Notes under the pieces: generated by a model
Told to the model about the DNA's origin: nothing
Seen by the model: the letters and a program-made list of their open reading frames with translations, nothing else
Databases searched by the model: none
Translations under genes and position numbers: made by a program
Shown here: positions 36,150 through 47,084 of the stretch, piece by piece
Numbering within the stretch: position 1 is the first letter of the stretch
How the letters are laid out: every line of letters starts with the position of its first letter
Origin: Sclerotiophoma versabilis
Taxonomy: Eukaryota; Ascomycota; Dothideomycetes; Pleosporales; Didymellaceae
Direction: 5' to 3'
Assembly (NCBI GenBank): GCA_012274445.1
Contig: JAAROD010000004.1
Coordinates: 1,736,001 to 1,800,000, forward strand
DNA length: 64,000 nt

Positions 36150-37130
36150 CTACCGCCTGTTTGTCTTCTTCGCACCCTTCTTCTTCCCGCCCTGCATAGC
36201 CTTCTGCTTCTCAACGCCCTTCTTCTTGCCCTCGCTCGCTCCCAAACTAGCCTTCTGTCTGAGGTACACGCGTACCACGTTCTCCACACTCCCGCGGTCA
36301 TGCTTGACATCGCGCATATACGTCAATCGTGCCCGTCTCGCGCGCTTCGCTGCGCGTTGAACAACCTCAATCCCCTCGACCAGCGGCGAGTAGATCTTGT
36401 ACCACATCTCGACGCCCACGCGCGTCAGCTGCCCGCGCAAAAGGATCGCCGTGTCCACGCCCCGCCGCCGGATGTTGATGCACACGCCGGCAAACGGGTC
36501 GCCTGTGCGCTGGCGCACTAGCAGGATGTCGCCCAGCTTGGCGGCCTCGGGGTTCTGCCTGTCGAAGAGGCGCGTGCGGGCACCTGTGGGGTCGAGTTGC
36601 TTGATTGAGTTCTGGGTGATGGTGGCGATGGGGGTCGGGCAGGTCTTCTTGATTGCTGGGGCGGGGGCAACGACTTTGAGGCCGTGGGTCTTGTCTGCGT
36701 GCATGTCAGTGCTGTTTCGCGGCGGGTTTTGAGCTGGGGTGTGGGTGAGAGGCATTGGTGCTACTTTGGTGTAAACATGGGTGGCGTGGGTATTGGTAGA
36801 CGTACTCCTGGGCTTCTTCTCCGAACCGGCCTTCTGGGGCTTGAGTGACTTGGGTAGCTCCACGCCCTCGATTGGCCGGCCATTGACGTAGAGATCTGGA
36901 TACAGCGCCTTGTGCATGCGTTCAGCGAGCGTGGGCGCCCTTGTGTTCTTGTGCCCCTTTCCGGCCGGTGTTGGTGTCGTGACTTTGGCGACGGGCGCTG
37001 TCTCGATGATCATTTCGCGGTTCTCCGAGACGGCGTTGACGGCCTGCGTGCTGGCATATCGCTGGCATCGGAGTGTCCGGATGGCGAGGCGCGAGGCCGC
37101 GGCCCTCGTGCAGGATATCGCGGCTGACAT
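36150..37130 (-). CDS. IMG1: Mitochondrial ribosomal protein bL19m
   Basis: Large-subunit protein of the mitochondrial ribosome. I start at 37130, where MSAAISCTRAAASRLAIRTL makes a good mitochondrial targeting sequence; the frame is open to 37250. The bL19 core is GDILLVRQRTGDPFAGVCIN then GVDTAILLRGQLTRVGVEMW, ending in a Lys-rich tail (GKKKGAKKTNRR). A GTACGT donor at 36805 and a CTGAC...CAG acceptor ending at 36695 frame a 111-base intron that keeps the frame (289 residues). Unspliced, the protein would be 326 residues with a Thr/Pro-rich linker. I favour splicing. Confidence 0.88.
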   Translation of the reverse strand: MSAAISCTRAAASRLAIRTLRCQRYASTQAVNAVSENREMIIETAPVAKVTTPTPAGKGHKNTRAPTLAERMHKALYPDLYVNGRPIEGVELPKSLKPQKAGSEKKPRSTSTNTHATHVYTKVAPMPLTHTPAQNPPRNSTDMHADKTHGLKVVAPAPAIKKTCPTPIATITQNSIKQLDPTGARTRLFDRQNPEAAKLGDILLVRQRTGDPFAGVCINIRRRGVDTAILLRGQLTRVGVEMWYKIYSPLVEGIEVVQRAAKRARRARLTYMRDVKHDRGSVENVVRVYLRQKASLGASEGKKKGVEKQKAMQGGKKKGAKKTNRR

Positions 37131-37879
37131 TGGTCGTGAGGGCTGGTCGTTCGGCGTGTCGTGATGGACTGGGGAAACTTTCTGAGGTCCGAGATAATGC
37201 TTAGTCATGCTGGCTGCGCAACACCGATACTCGAGTACACCACATTTCAATCACCTTGGCACAGGCATAGGCACAGTCATTGTGTGATTATATCATTGTG
37301 TTTTAGACTTTGTTCCTGTCTTTTGCCGTTGTTAGTAAATGCAGAGCCCTTCCCATGGCACACACATTGCGCATCAAGCCGCACTGTAGCGTCGTGGAGG
37401 CATCCACGCACCACGTGCAATGCCAGGCGTAACCGCAGCTCCCGTCCCATATGTACCGTAAGAATCAAAACTTTTTCATGCAATGCAGACCCCCATCTTA
37501 CCCCGCGATTATACCGCCCATGATTTAAACGCAAACCAAAACTCCATGCTGGGACGCAAGATAGGCCGATAGGTCCAGACCGCTGCCCGACCCGTGCCAC
37601 ATGAGCAACGCCATGTCATGCATACACCGCTTTTCTCATCCCTGATACTCGCTCTGCAGGAAGATACCGATAATAAGAATGACCAGGACACCGCTATAAT
37701 GTTGTCGTTTGATGCCAACGAAAATGGAAGGTAGAAAGGTGCCAGAGTGGAGAATATCAAAGTCGAGCCTGGTTGAGCTGATCGGCGAGACCGCTGATGC
37801 CGTTGACGCCGTAGGTGCCGTTGCTATTGGGGTACTGATACTGCGCTTGTAGTTCACCCTGCGAAAACAAATCCAGTCG
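37131..37879. other. Intergenic region
   Basis: Upstream region of bL19m and 3' region of nmrA, both on the minus strand. No coding-like frame is seen. Confidence 0.55.
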
Positions 37880-39063
37880 TCAGCAGTTGATCGCGTTGTG
37901 CAGGTCGAGTTCGACCTCTCGGCGTGGCGTCTCTACCTCTTCCATCCATGTCAGGCCATTGGCGGCCTCTTCTACAGGGAACACTTCTCGTGCGTACTCC
38001 TCCATGGAACGATTGCCTTCCCACAGCTCCAGAGCCGCATTGGGGCAATCGGGTTCAATGTCCGGGCCGAAGTATGGTGCACCCTTCTCGCCAAGTGTGT
38101 ACTCAAGTGCGGATAGATGCTCCCGGTAGCCGATAGGTGTTGGCACGTTGATCATCACGGGGCCCCGCTTATACCGGACGGGTCTCCCAAGACCTCGACT
38201 GAATGCTTTGCAGACTTCTTTGGGGGTCATTGATGCAAATGCTAGCGGTACCCTAGGTCTGTCAGTACGTAATCTCATCAGCATGTGGTCATAGTTTTGT
38301 CCTCAATGCAGATGGTCAAACAGGGTGGACCCAGGCTGAACAATAGAAACTGTGATGCTGGCCACGGGATCGAACGACTGTGGGGAATGGTGGCTTTAGG
38401 TGGAGAAGAACATGCAGATGCAAAGGACGCTTACCGCTTGCCGTTCCACTTCCGTGGGCCTTCCTTAAATAGCTGGAAAATCGCAGGCCCAACATCATGT
38501 TCCGAGTCCAGCCACGGGAGTGGCATGTCTGGGTGGAATGGTGCCTGCCATACGAAGCTGCCGTCATTCTGACATTCCATGCGAAACAGAGGGAAATCCA
38601 GGCCGGTGAAGTTGTTGTGATAGATTCCACAGTACACAAAAGTTGCAGGTAGTCCAATCTGGCGAATGTACTGCTCCACGGTGAATTTTGGCGCCCACAG
38701 TGGTAGTGATCTCCAAGATTGGCCGAAGACAGAGTGGTCTGGCATGCTGGAGTAGATGTAGTGTTGTATTCCGGCCTTTTTCGCGGCATCGGCCAATAAT
38801 CGACCGGTCGCAACTTCGTCGCCCCAGTGTGTTGTATTAATGAAGGCGCATTGCGCGTTCTTGAATAGATCGTCTAAAAATTTGCGGTCTTCCAGGCGTC
38901 CAATATAGACGGTGACATTATCCAGCTCAGATATCTCTTGCGCCACGACGCCGTTCAAATCTCTCATCTGCGCGCGCACCTGCCAACCCAGCGCCGATGC
39001 AACTCGAATGAAGCTCGCCGATTGGCGGCCATTGCTGTTGATGGTAACGACGGTCCTTTGCAT
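37880..39063 (-). CDS. nmrA: NmrA nitrogen metabolite repression regulator
   Basis: NAD(P)-binding, catalytically inactive SDR-like protein that restrains the GATA factor AreA/Nit2 when preferred nitrogen is present. Exons 38435-39063 and 37880-38252 give 333 residues (the A. nidulans protein is about 350). The nucleotide-binding start is VVTINSNGRQSASFIRVASA. Strong NmrA marks follow: CAFINTTHWGDE, QHYIYSSMPDHS, WAPKFTVEQYIRQ, YCGIYHNNFT and PLPWLDSEHDVGPA. The junction gives NGKRVPLAFASMTPKEVC, matching the family. The intron is 182 bases, long for this window. The next gene upstream is asparaginase, same strand. Confidence 0.93.
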
Positions 39064-40771
39064 TCGGAATTTGGTAAGGACCAGGGTAGGAAATCCGGGA
39101 TCCGATTCTACAAATAAAGGCGAAAAGACTGGGCTCTTCGTGGGTGATTGAGGTCAACTGGCATGCAGGTGGTGAATGACTTGAGGTTGGTGGTGTAATG
39201 CAGGGCGCAAACAAGCCGAGGGTTGCGACAAACTGTGTACTTGGCTAAGCGCGAAGAGGAAGCGGGATGCGAGTGAAGCAGTGTCGAGCAGAAAAAGATG
39301 GTGTGAGAGCAAAGGTCAGACAGGTCTCAAGGTGACGGCGGCAAGTCGGTGACAAGATGCCGCTGTTCGGCGCGCTGGCAATAACGTGCCCACGGCGCAC
39401 AAAGAGATTTGATATCGACCTTTAATAGCCTGACTAGGAACTGCACGTGAGTCGCGGGTAGTGTCGTGTGGTGTGGGTATGCAGGGTAGGGTTGCTTTAG
39501 TGTGTTTGTTGTAAGGATGGGACGCAATGCCGGCAGGTGGGTGCTAGGGTAGGCTCAGAGGAAAGGAACCCTAAACACCATGTTCTTCAGATGGCATGAC
39601 GCGCCGTCGGAGATGCAGGAGAAAGGCAAATTCAAGCCGTCCGCTGTGTGACTTTTCGGGCCAGGTTCAGGTTCGTCATTTGTTGCGCTGGGGAGAAATT
39701 ACCTAATAGCTGGCCATTGGGGACGAATAGTATGCAATTAGCATGCCAGCATCTGCTCCTATGAGCACCTGATCGGAGCGGTGAGGCTAAGCAAGTACTC
39801 AAGCTGGGCGGAACCCCCCCTTGAACGGTGCAATCTATCAAATTCTAGTTCGTGGCCTTTCTCCACTGGCGTCTGGCGTCTGGCGTCTGGCACATTCGTG
39901 AAGGATTCGGCCGGGAGAACGTCACCTTCGAGACACGAGCATGACACGCAGATGCAAACGTCACGTCCCAGCCACAGCTAGGAACCTGCACCGCAACCTC
40001 GCACTGCGGAATCTAGCATATTCTGGTAGGCTAGCTGGTGGACATTGGCTCCACCTAAAACTCTGCTCGCGGTACAAACGAGAGGAGTTTAGGGCTTGAT
40101 TAGAGGAGCGATGGATCAATGATGCGGGGGAATACGCTAAAACCAGGGACAGCATGATGCGCCGCCGGGAAGGCCAAAGGGAAGCGCGGTCCGGAGAGAC
40201 AAGCCGATATCAGGCGCGTCCAGGACTGCTTGCCTGCTGGCGGCATACATGTCCAGAACGGCGGCTTGCTGGCAGGGTTCTCGGGATACACTGCTACACA
40301 CATCACGGTACTTGGCAGGGTGTGGTCTGTGACTAACCGAAGCGTAAGAATCTGGTGCCCGCGCATCCGAAGAGTCTCTACAATCCCTGTGATACATTTG
40401 TGCAAGCATTTCGGGATTGTGCCCGAGGCTATTCAGGAACAATTGGCAAGCAATAGTCACCTTCCCCACGAGATCCATAACCCATCCCCGCAATCTCAAC
40501 ACTCAACGACGACCGTGCGGGCCGTCGATAACAGCGCGACTAAGCTACCGAATTACCGTCACGTAACTCGCATGATTCAATCCTCGAAGGCGTTGGATAC
40601 GACGTCGGGCGGATCCCAGTAGTGCGTCACCAGACCTGGAGGACTGATGCGACATCTTGGGACGCCATGTGTCAATCACAGCATCCCAAATGAATCCCTG
40701 GCGCGCCCAAAAGGAACCACAGTTACCCGTCGTTCTCAACATGCGCAACGTGCATGCTGCGTACGCGTGCT
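39064..40771. other. Region between nmrA and asparaginase
   Basis: 1.7 kb holding the nmrA promoter and asparaginase 3' region. A triple tandem GGCGTCT lies near 39868-39890. Short frames (for example minus 40137-40502) do not look coding. Confidence 0.55.
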
Positions 40772-42830
40772 TCAGCCAATGACGAGCTTCCAGACTTCAG
40801 CGTCGCCGTCGCCCTCTGCTGCGTGCAGCTTCGCTGCACTCAGCTCCTCAGAATGAAGATGTGCGCCGGCGTCGATCAGAGTCTGTACGTGGTCTCTCAA
40901 TCCTGCTGCCGCGGCCATGAAAAGCGGGGTGTTGCCTGATCGGTTACGAAGATGGACCGAGGCTCCCTGTGCGAGGAAGTCGCGAAGGATTTCGACATTA
41001 TTGCATGTCGCAGCAAGGTGCTGTCATGTTGTCAGCAGAGGCACGTCATTCTGGAACAATGTTGCTCCAGATCCGGAATGTTGATGGGCAGAGATAAGCG
41101 ACTGCACAGTGGTGCCTGGTGCCGTCCAGCTGGTAGGTTGCTGCGAGTTGTTTGGCTCGCCCGTCTCCCGTGCCGACGGGACACTTCTCTATCAGTGATA
41201 AAGGTCCTAGGAGACATTGGGAAGCCTAAGATACCGGCTGTGCTGCAATTCGACTCTTTCCGATACCGGTAGTGGGTACACCGGTACTCTCAGCAACCAC
41301 ACCAGCTGGGTAGGTCGAACGAGGTCTAGAGATAGGCATGGCAAAGCTGACTGGAGAGATGTCACTTACAACTGGGGTACAGCCCTGGTAATCGGCGTCA
41401 TTCAGGAGCCAGCGAGGCTCGCTCCTAATAATGTCCCTTGTCTCTTGCAGGTCACCCTTCTGGATCGCGTACCCGAGAGCCGTCAGACTTGTCAATTCTG
41501 GGGTCATCAGACCGCTTTTCTGGGGATGCTCGAAGTGTGTTCGTGTTGCCTCAGTCAGCTCCCCACGGATCGAGATCATCATCTGCCTTGCAACATCTGC
41601 AGGCGATGCATTAGGAATGGACAGTAGATAAGCCAGCTTGGTAAGAGCCGCTTCTGTGGTCAGATCTTGCCCAAAGACAACACCAGCCCGACCTAAAATT
41701 GTCGCAGGCGCGTATGTTGGGCTGACGTTGCCGCTCAGGCACTGCGTTACATTCACAATCACGATCCCCCTCTTCACCGCATCTCCAAGAACGCGTACCA
41801 TGGCACCATCTGGTCCCGCCGGTGCGTTACCGGCTCCGAAGGTTTCGAAGATAAGCCCTTTGAGACCTTCCAGATGGAGCACCGCATCCACCATGGCAGG
41901 CGTCATACCAGGAAAGACACGGAGCACGACGACATGTGCAGTGTCCAGATTCTCCTGTATGCTGAAGGGATTGAGGTCCGTTGACCGATGAACTCTATGC
42001 CAAAGGACGTTTGTCCTAGTGGAAGACACTGTGGCTAACGGTACCATGTTCGGGCTGCCAAAAGCATCAAAGCTCTCGGCTGAGATCTTCTTTGATCGGT
42101 TGCCTCTGAAGAGCTTGAAGTTGAAAAATAGACAGACCTCCGGGATCATGAAGTGTCCAGCGATGATGAGTGAGTTTAGAAGGTTATCCTGAGCGTCTGT
42201 TTGCAGTTCCATCATAGGTGCCTGGCTACCGGTCAAGATGACCGGCTTCCCCAGATTGTGAAACATGAAGCTCAACGCGCTTGCTGTGTATGCCAGCGAA
42301 TCTGTTCCGTGGAGGATAACAAAGCCGTCAAAGAGCTGATAATTCCTTTGCACGGTCCTCGCAATCTGATCCCAGTCCTGTGCGTTGATCGAGCTACTGT
42401 CCAACAGCTTCTCGAATTCAAGCACACAGTATCTAACGCGGCGCTCGTATGTGCTCACGGGTGTGCGTAAGCTTTGCACAGCCTTGCGTGTGCCCTTTGC
42501 ATCTGTCACAATCTCCAGAGGTTCCGGATAAGAGCCGTCATTGAACACTGGCCGCGGCGCAAGACCTGACTTCAAAAAGCCTTTTGCGGGAACAAGGCCA
42601 TCTTTGGACTTCCGCATGCATATCGTACCACCTGCGTGATGTTAGCAGTTGTTCACGTATTCGCCTACTTCAAGGACTGCAGTAACGAATTCTTCAAGAT
42701 TTGTAGTCGCGCCCTCTGAAAGCTGAAGACTTGTACTTTTTAAAGCTATAACAACGAGATTCCTACCTGTGATAATGATCAAGACCCGTGACTCTGGGAA
42801 CTGAAGCTCCGGAAACTCATCATCTTCCAT
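40772..42830 (-). CDS. L-asparaginase with C-terminal ankyrin repeats
   Basis: Hydrolyses asparagine to aspartate and ammonia; cytosolic-type asparaginase fused to ankyrin repeats as in animal ASPG. Exons 42767-42830, 41370-42631 and 40772-41020 give 524 residues. The first junction creates IITGGTIC with the catalytic Thr24. The second active-site motif is H129-GTDS, then TGSQAPMMELQTDAQDN. Ankyrin units follow: ALGYAIQKGDLQETRDII, then across the last junction CTPVHLAATCNNVEILRDFL, then NRSGNTPLFMAAAAGLRD. The final intron is 349 bases, seven times the local norm; the first is 135. No signal peptide. The frame reads past the last donor for 46 more codons if unspliced. Confidence 0.92.
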
Positions 42831-42879
42831 ATCGCCGTTCGCTAAGAGAGCTTATACTATTCTTATTTTCGACCTGGAA

Positions 42880-42963
42880 CTATCTCTTGTATCCAATGCA
42901 AGATCGCGAATACTGTTCGTCGGAAATGGCAGCCGAGTGTGCAGCAAGGTGAATGCCTGATAA
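42880..42963. promoter_or_regulatory. GATA-type sites before asparaginase
   Basis: AGATAG on the minus strand (42880-42885) and TGATAA on the plus strand (42958-42963) fit HGATAR, the target of AreA/Nit2 factors. They lie 50 and 130 bases before the asparaginase ATG. GATA hexamers are common by chance, so function is inferred only from position and gene type. Confidence 0.3.
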
Positions 42964-43304
42964 CAAAACAGTAATCGAGAACAGAATCGCGCTTGCCCAA
43001 GGGCCAAACTTCCCCAAATAACGGTAGACTCGGTACCGCAGCGAGCCGCACAGAGAAGGATCGCGCAAGAACAACAACAAGCACCTCAAAAAAAACCCAG
43101 AAACCCACATCGAACAATTTCCCGCCAGCACAAACTTTCTTGCAAATTTAGCCCAGGCACTTCTTCCTTCCTTCCTAGTCTGTGGAGAACAAAACGCGGC
43201 TCTGCGCTTCGATCCTGTTTCCAAATCCAGGTCCGGCCCATGCTCACAACACAGTTTCGCACTCGGGCGTCATCCCGGCCAATCAGCACGTATTAATCCA
43301 ATAG

Positions 43305-43442
43305 TATTACCCCTCCAAAACTACACTCCATTACCCCTTCAAAACTCGGCACGCGCAACGATAGTCTTGCGCGCTGTGTTGGTATTACCCCTTCGAAACT
43401 GCGATTACTGCGTTGCACTGCATTACTATTACCCCTTCGAAA
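43305..43442. repeat. Four dispersed copies of a CCCCT-containing motif
   Basis: Copies of ATTACCCCTTCGAAA start at about 43306 (one difference per half), 43330, 43384 and 43428. The last two are identical over the core and the first two vary at the CTTCG step. Each contains CCCCT, the stress-response-element core bound by Msn2/4-type factors in yeast. All face the same way, about 475-610 bases before the asparaginase start. Confidence 0.75.
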
Positions 43443-43946
43443 TTGGAAAATTTTTTCACTCCCGGATAAGACGTGACATGGGGGCCTGCCTGCCGTGTGC
43501 TAGATAGAGCAAGGAAAAGTGACTTGAAAGGCTGGCGCCGGCATAGAGGTGGCCTTGCGTCATGAGCAGGAAAAATTCACCATGATGCGACGGCCATGCG
43601 CCCACGTGGTTCCAGGAGAGATTGGAGCGCAGAACGCGGCTCACGTTACGGACGTGTGCTGATGGATCTAGCATTCCAGCGTGTGCATAGCCTTGATGTC
43701 GGTGTTTGGATGGATACTTGCGTATGGACCGTACTGCACTGCCCTGAGACTATGTTTAGGTACCGTGATGGCGCACACAGCACTATACTTCCACTTGCCA
43801 AATACGATACGCTTCGTGTTGACGTGACCCATCTGAAAAATTAACTTTTGTGCATTGGTATCTATTAGCGGCATCCGCCTAAAGCACAACCTCGACGTTC
43901 TTGAACTCTGCTTAACAAAGATGAAGCAGTCTGCAAGCATAGGCCT

Positions 43947-45061
43947 CTAAGCCTTGCGCTGCTTCTTAGCAGGCGGCTCATCGCTCTTCTTGCCCTTGCC
44001 GACCAGCGCACGAATATCGATCTCCTCGCCGGAATCGTCATCTTCCTCCATATCAACATCGAGCTCAGAGAGTTCCTCGTCGTCAAACTCTCCGCCCTCT
44101 TCGAAGTGTGCCTCTGCGGGTTGTCAGCATTGTTCTGCAAAGTGATTTGAACGCACGTACTGTAGTATCTCAGAGCGTTGGGCCACATGTCCTCGGCGAT
44201 GATGGTAGCAACCTCGTCGCCACCTGGAAAGACTTCGGTCTCTTGGTAGTCCTGAGGGTCCTCCTCGTCTTCCTCATCTTCCTCCTCGACCTTCTCACCA
44301 GCTGCAATCTTGGCGAGTGTCTCCTTGTCCTTCTTCACAGCCTCTGCAGACTCTTCAGCGCTGACCCATCGGTAGCCCGAGACGAAGGCGAAAAGCCCAA
44401 AGAAGCTAACTGAGGCGTCTGTCGCTGTCTCAATCTTCTTGGCGAGATCCTTGTACTCTGGCAGAGCCGTCTCCTTCTTCCTGTCTGTAGTGTTCTTTCT
44501 CGCCTCATGCAGCTTGAACGCGGCATCTGTGAGACCGCCAGTCAGGTCCTTGCCCTTCTTCCAGTTGATTTTGACAGGCTCTGAGACGAGACCATCCCAG
44601 TCCTTTGTGTGTCGGTACCAGAACTTCTTCTCTATTGTCGTGTCCTCAAACCACTCGTTCTCTGAGAAACCGAACTTGAGTGAGAAGCTGCGTGGCGAAC
44701 CCTTGGGGTCATCGACTTCGAAGCGGGAGACGTCGAGTGTCTCGAAGCACTCGGCGAAGACCTCGGAGTCAGAAGGTTGGATGAAGTTTTCGACTTCTTG
44801 TGGGCATTGCTCAAAGACTAGCGACCAGAAGTGAGGGACTTTGGCGACGAACTCAGTGCGCTCCTTGTAAAGGGGAGCCTTAATAGCCTCTGCCTTGCGG
44901 ACTGGAAACGGTCAATGGTTGGTAGGTATGTATTGAATATATCGTCACTTACTGATTTCCGCCTCAGCATCGTCGAATTTTGACTCAAGCAAGCTAAGCT
45001 GCTCGAACTGAACCTCGAGCTGCTCCGGTGTCTGCTCGTGCTCGGCGTGGTCGTGAGGCAT
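43947..45061 (-). CDS. NAP-family histone chaperone, SET/Vps75 type
   Basis: Histone chaperone of the nucleosome-assembly-protein fold. Exons 44953-45061, 44161-44901 and 43947-44113 give 338 residues. The N-terminal helix (EQLEVQFEQLSLLESKF) would mediate dimerisation. The NAP domain shows VPHFWSLVFEQCP, FSLKFGFSENEWFED, FWYRHT and INWKKGKDLT, closer to SET/TAF-I and Vps75 than to Nap1. The C-terminus has two acidic stretches (EEEDEEDEEDPQD and MEEDDDSGEE) and a basic end AKKQRKA that may be a nuclear signal. Both introns are GT-AG with kept frame. Confidence 0.9.
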
Positions 45062-45935
45062 CTTGTGATTGCGGTATGCGATTGTAGTCTCTAGAAAAGG
45101 CACGGTTCAGCATGAATCCTAGTCGCCAATTGTATGCGACTCACATTATGTATATGTAGGTATGCTAACAAGCAAGTGGTGTGTAAGTGGAGAGTGCTGT
45201 TGAGAAGCTCGAAAGCTTTACTAAACTCGAAATTTTGACAAGGGTCTGTCCTACGTCAGCTTCGTTCGGCCAATGAGATGTGGATACCCGGTATCGATAA
45301 GGAAGCCATGTCGCTTGAGCTCGCCATCAACAATGCACATCGTCCCCAACAACGCTCAATCCTGGAAGTTGCAGTTGCTCAATCTCGTAGTCGGGATCTG
45401 GTTGCACTACAATGCGCTTGGCGAGATTGACACGCCAGCGACTGTATGTCGAAGCTCGTAGCCAAGATATAACTACAGGTCGGTCCCGCTCATGTATCTC
45501 ACAGCTTCAATTTCAGTCCTTCTCCAGCAGTTGACTGGCTTGTGAAACTCCAGAAGAGTCCTGTCACGCGCATGCTGGCGGGTTGTTTGTCAGCGGCGAA
45601 TCAGCGATTGCTGGCATTACGTCTCGACATGTTACAACAAGGCCAGGCTGTCGATCGCGGTCATGCGCTGCTTGCGCAGCGAACAAGTAATGCCGACATT
45701 CCTGGGAAGCTACAAAGGGCTGAGTCGGCCGTGCTTTGCTCGCGATGTGTCATGTTGCAACAATCGCCCTCTGACTCCGTGTCGTAGGCAGGCAGCACTG
45801 ACAGCACATCCACACTTAAATACCCTCCCCAACGTGGACGCCAACACATACTGTCGCCAACCACCGTATCGCTCCACTCAAACCTATAACAGACATTTTT
45901 ACCTTCGCTATTGGAAACTCCCAGACGTAACGGCA
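45062..45935. other. Divergent upstream region
   Basis: Lies between the histone chaperone (minus) and the next plus-strand gene. The downstream gene's frame is open back to 45663 but without protein-like content, so I read it as leader. Confidence 0.5.
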
Positions 45936-47084
45936 ATGGGCGGAAAGGCTTTTGACTGTCTAGGGCTTCGGGTGCCTCGTATGTCGCCAGAACTCTACCA
46001 ACGCATGATAGAGGAGTGCCAGCCAAAGCTCGAAAAATTGTTTGAAAGAGTTGTCGTTCCTCGAGACGCACCCAGCAAGGCAGATCATGGCGATATCGAC
46101 TTCCTGGTGGGAGGCACACTCGTCAAACTTGCCGACGACGACCTATGGAAGCTGGTAGAAGGCAGCCTTGGAGCCGAACATCGCGTAAAGCGAGGCCAAT
46201 CCCAATCCTACGCCATCCCTCATCCTGACGAATCGGACGTTTACGTGCAGGTCGACATCGAGCTATCCCCCGGCGAAGGTACTATCGGTGCTGCTGACCT
46301 TTTCGAATGGACGCAGTTCATGAAAGGCGACGCCGATCTCCTGCAAATGATTGGCATCGCTCATCGGCCGTTAGGTCTGGTTTGTAACGACCGGGGCCTT
46401 CACGTGCGATTGGAACAAATAGAGTCTTACGATAAGCAGAGGGCTCTACTCTTCCTAACACGAGACCCGGTCCAGGCCATGCGCTTCTACGGCTTCGAAG
46501 TCGAAAAGTACAATCAGGGCTTCCAAAGCGAGGGCGAGCTGTTCGATTGGGTAGCTGCGGGCCGGTTCTTCTCACCGGAGGTGTTTGGGCAACAGACCGA
46601 GAAATCGACCGATAAGTCCAGGAGGCTTAAGAGGCCTATGTATCGACATTTTGTAGAAGATTACGTGCCCAGGATATCCAAAGTTGGCAGCAATCTCTGG
46701 ACACGACAGGAAGTTCTTTACGAGGCCATCAAGGAGTTTGACGTTCAACAAGAATACAGTAAGAAGATGGCCGTGCACAATGCAGAGGAATCGGAAGCAG
46801 AACTCTGGGAAGAAGTTAAGACTATGATACCCTCGAGTGACAAGGCCCTCAAATCTACGCTCAAGGCCTTGCGACGTTGGGTTGTCTTCAGTAATTGCCG
46901 ACCAGTGATCGGCGATTGTCCAATGCCACACACAAAGTATCTCAAATGGTCAGAGTACGTGAGCCAGAGTAACAAGGAGATGGTTCTGACATGGGTTGCG
47001 CAGAACTGGCAGGATATCAAGAGCCGTGACAGGAACTATGATAAGAATCATGGGCATTCGCTGTATGGTTCATACTCTTCGTAG
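45936..47084 (+). CDS. Unknown protein with nucleotidyltransferase-like motifs
   Basis: Single-exon protein of 382 residues starting MGGKAFDCLGLRVPRMSPEL. I do not recognise a named family. Residues 49-60 read ADHGDIDFLVGG and residues 102-110 VYVQVDIEL. An acidic D53-x-D55 pair after a Gly, followed about 50 residues later by another acidic residue (D107) on a hydrophobic strand, is the metal-binding layout of the polymerase-beta nucleotidyltransferase fold. The GS pair usually upstream of the first Asp pair is not evident. The C-terminal half is helical with many Trp and Lys. It could act on RNA or a small molecule, or be inactive. Confidence 0.75.
   Translation: MGGKAFDCLGLRVPRMSPELYQRMIEECQPKLEKLFERVVVPRDAPSKADHGDIDFLVGGTLVKLADDDLWKLVEGSLGAEHRVKRGQSQSYAIPHPDESDVYVQVDIELSPGEGTIGAADLFEWTQFMKGDADLLQMIGIAHRPLGLVCNDRGLHVRLEQIESYDKQRALLFLTRDPVQAMRFYGFEVEKYNQGFQSEGELFDWVAAGRFFSPEVFGQQTEKSTDKSRRLKRPMYRHFVEDYVPRISKVGSNLWTRQEVLYEAIKEFDVQQEYSKKMAVHNAEESEAELWEEVKTMIPSSDKALKSTLKALRRWVVFSNCRPVIGDCPMPHTKYLKWSEYVSQSNKEMVLTWVAQNWQDIKSRDRNYDKNHGHSLYGSYSS

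Larger units (their letters stand above)
42831..43946. other. Upstream region of asparaginase and 3' region of the histone chaperone
   Basis: No gene is seen. It contains GATA-type hexamers close to the asparaginase start and, further up, the four-copy CCCCT-containing motif at 43305-43442. Confidence 0.6.
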
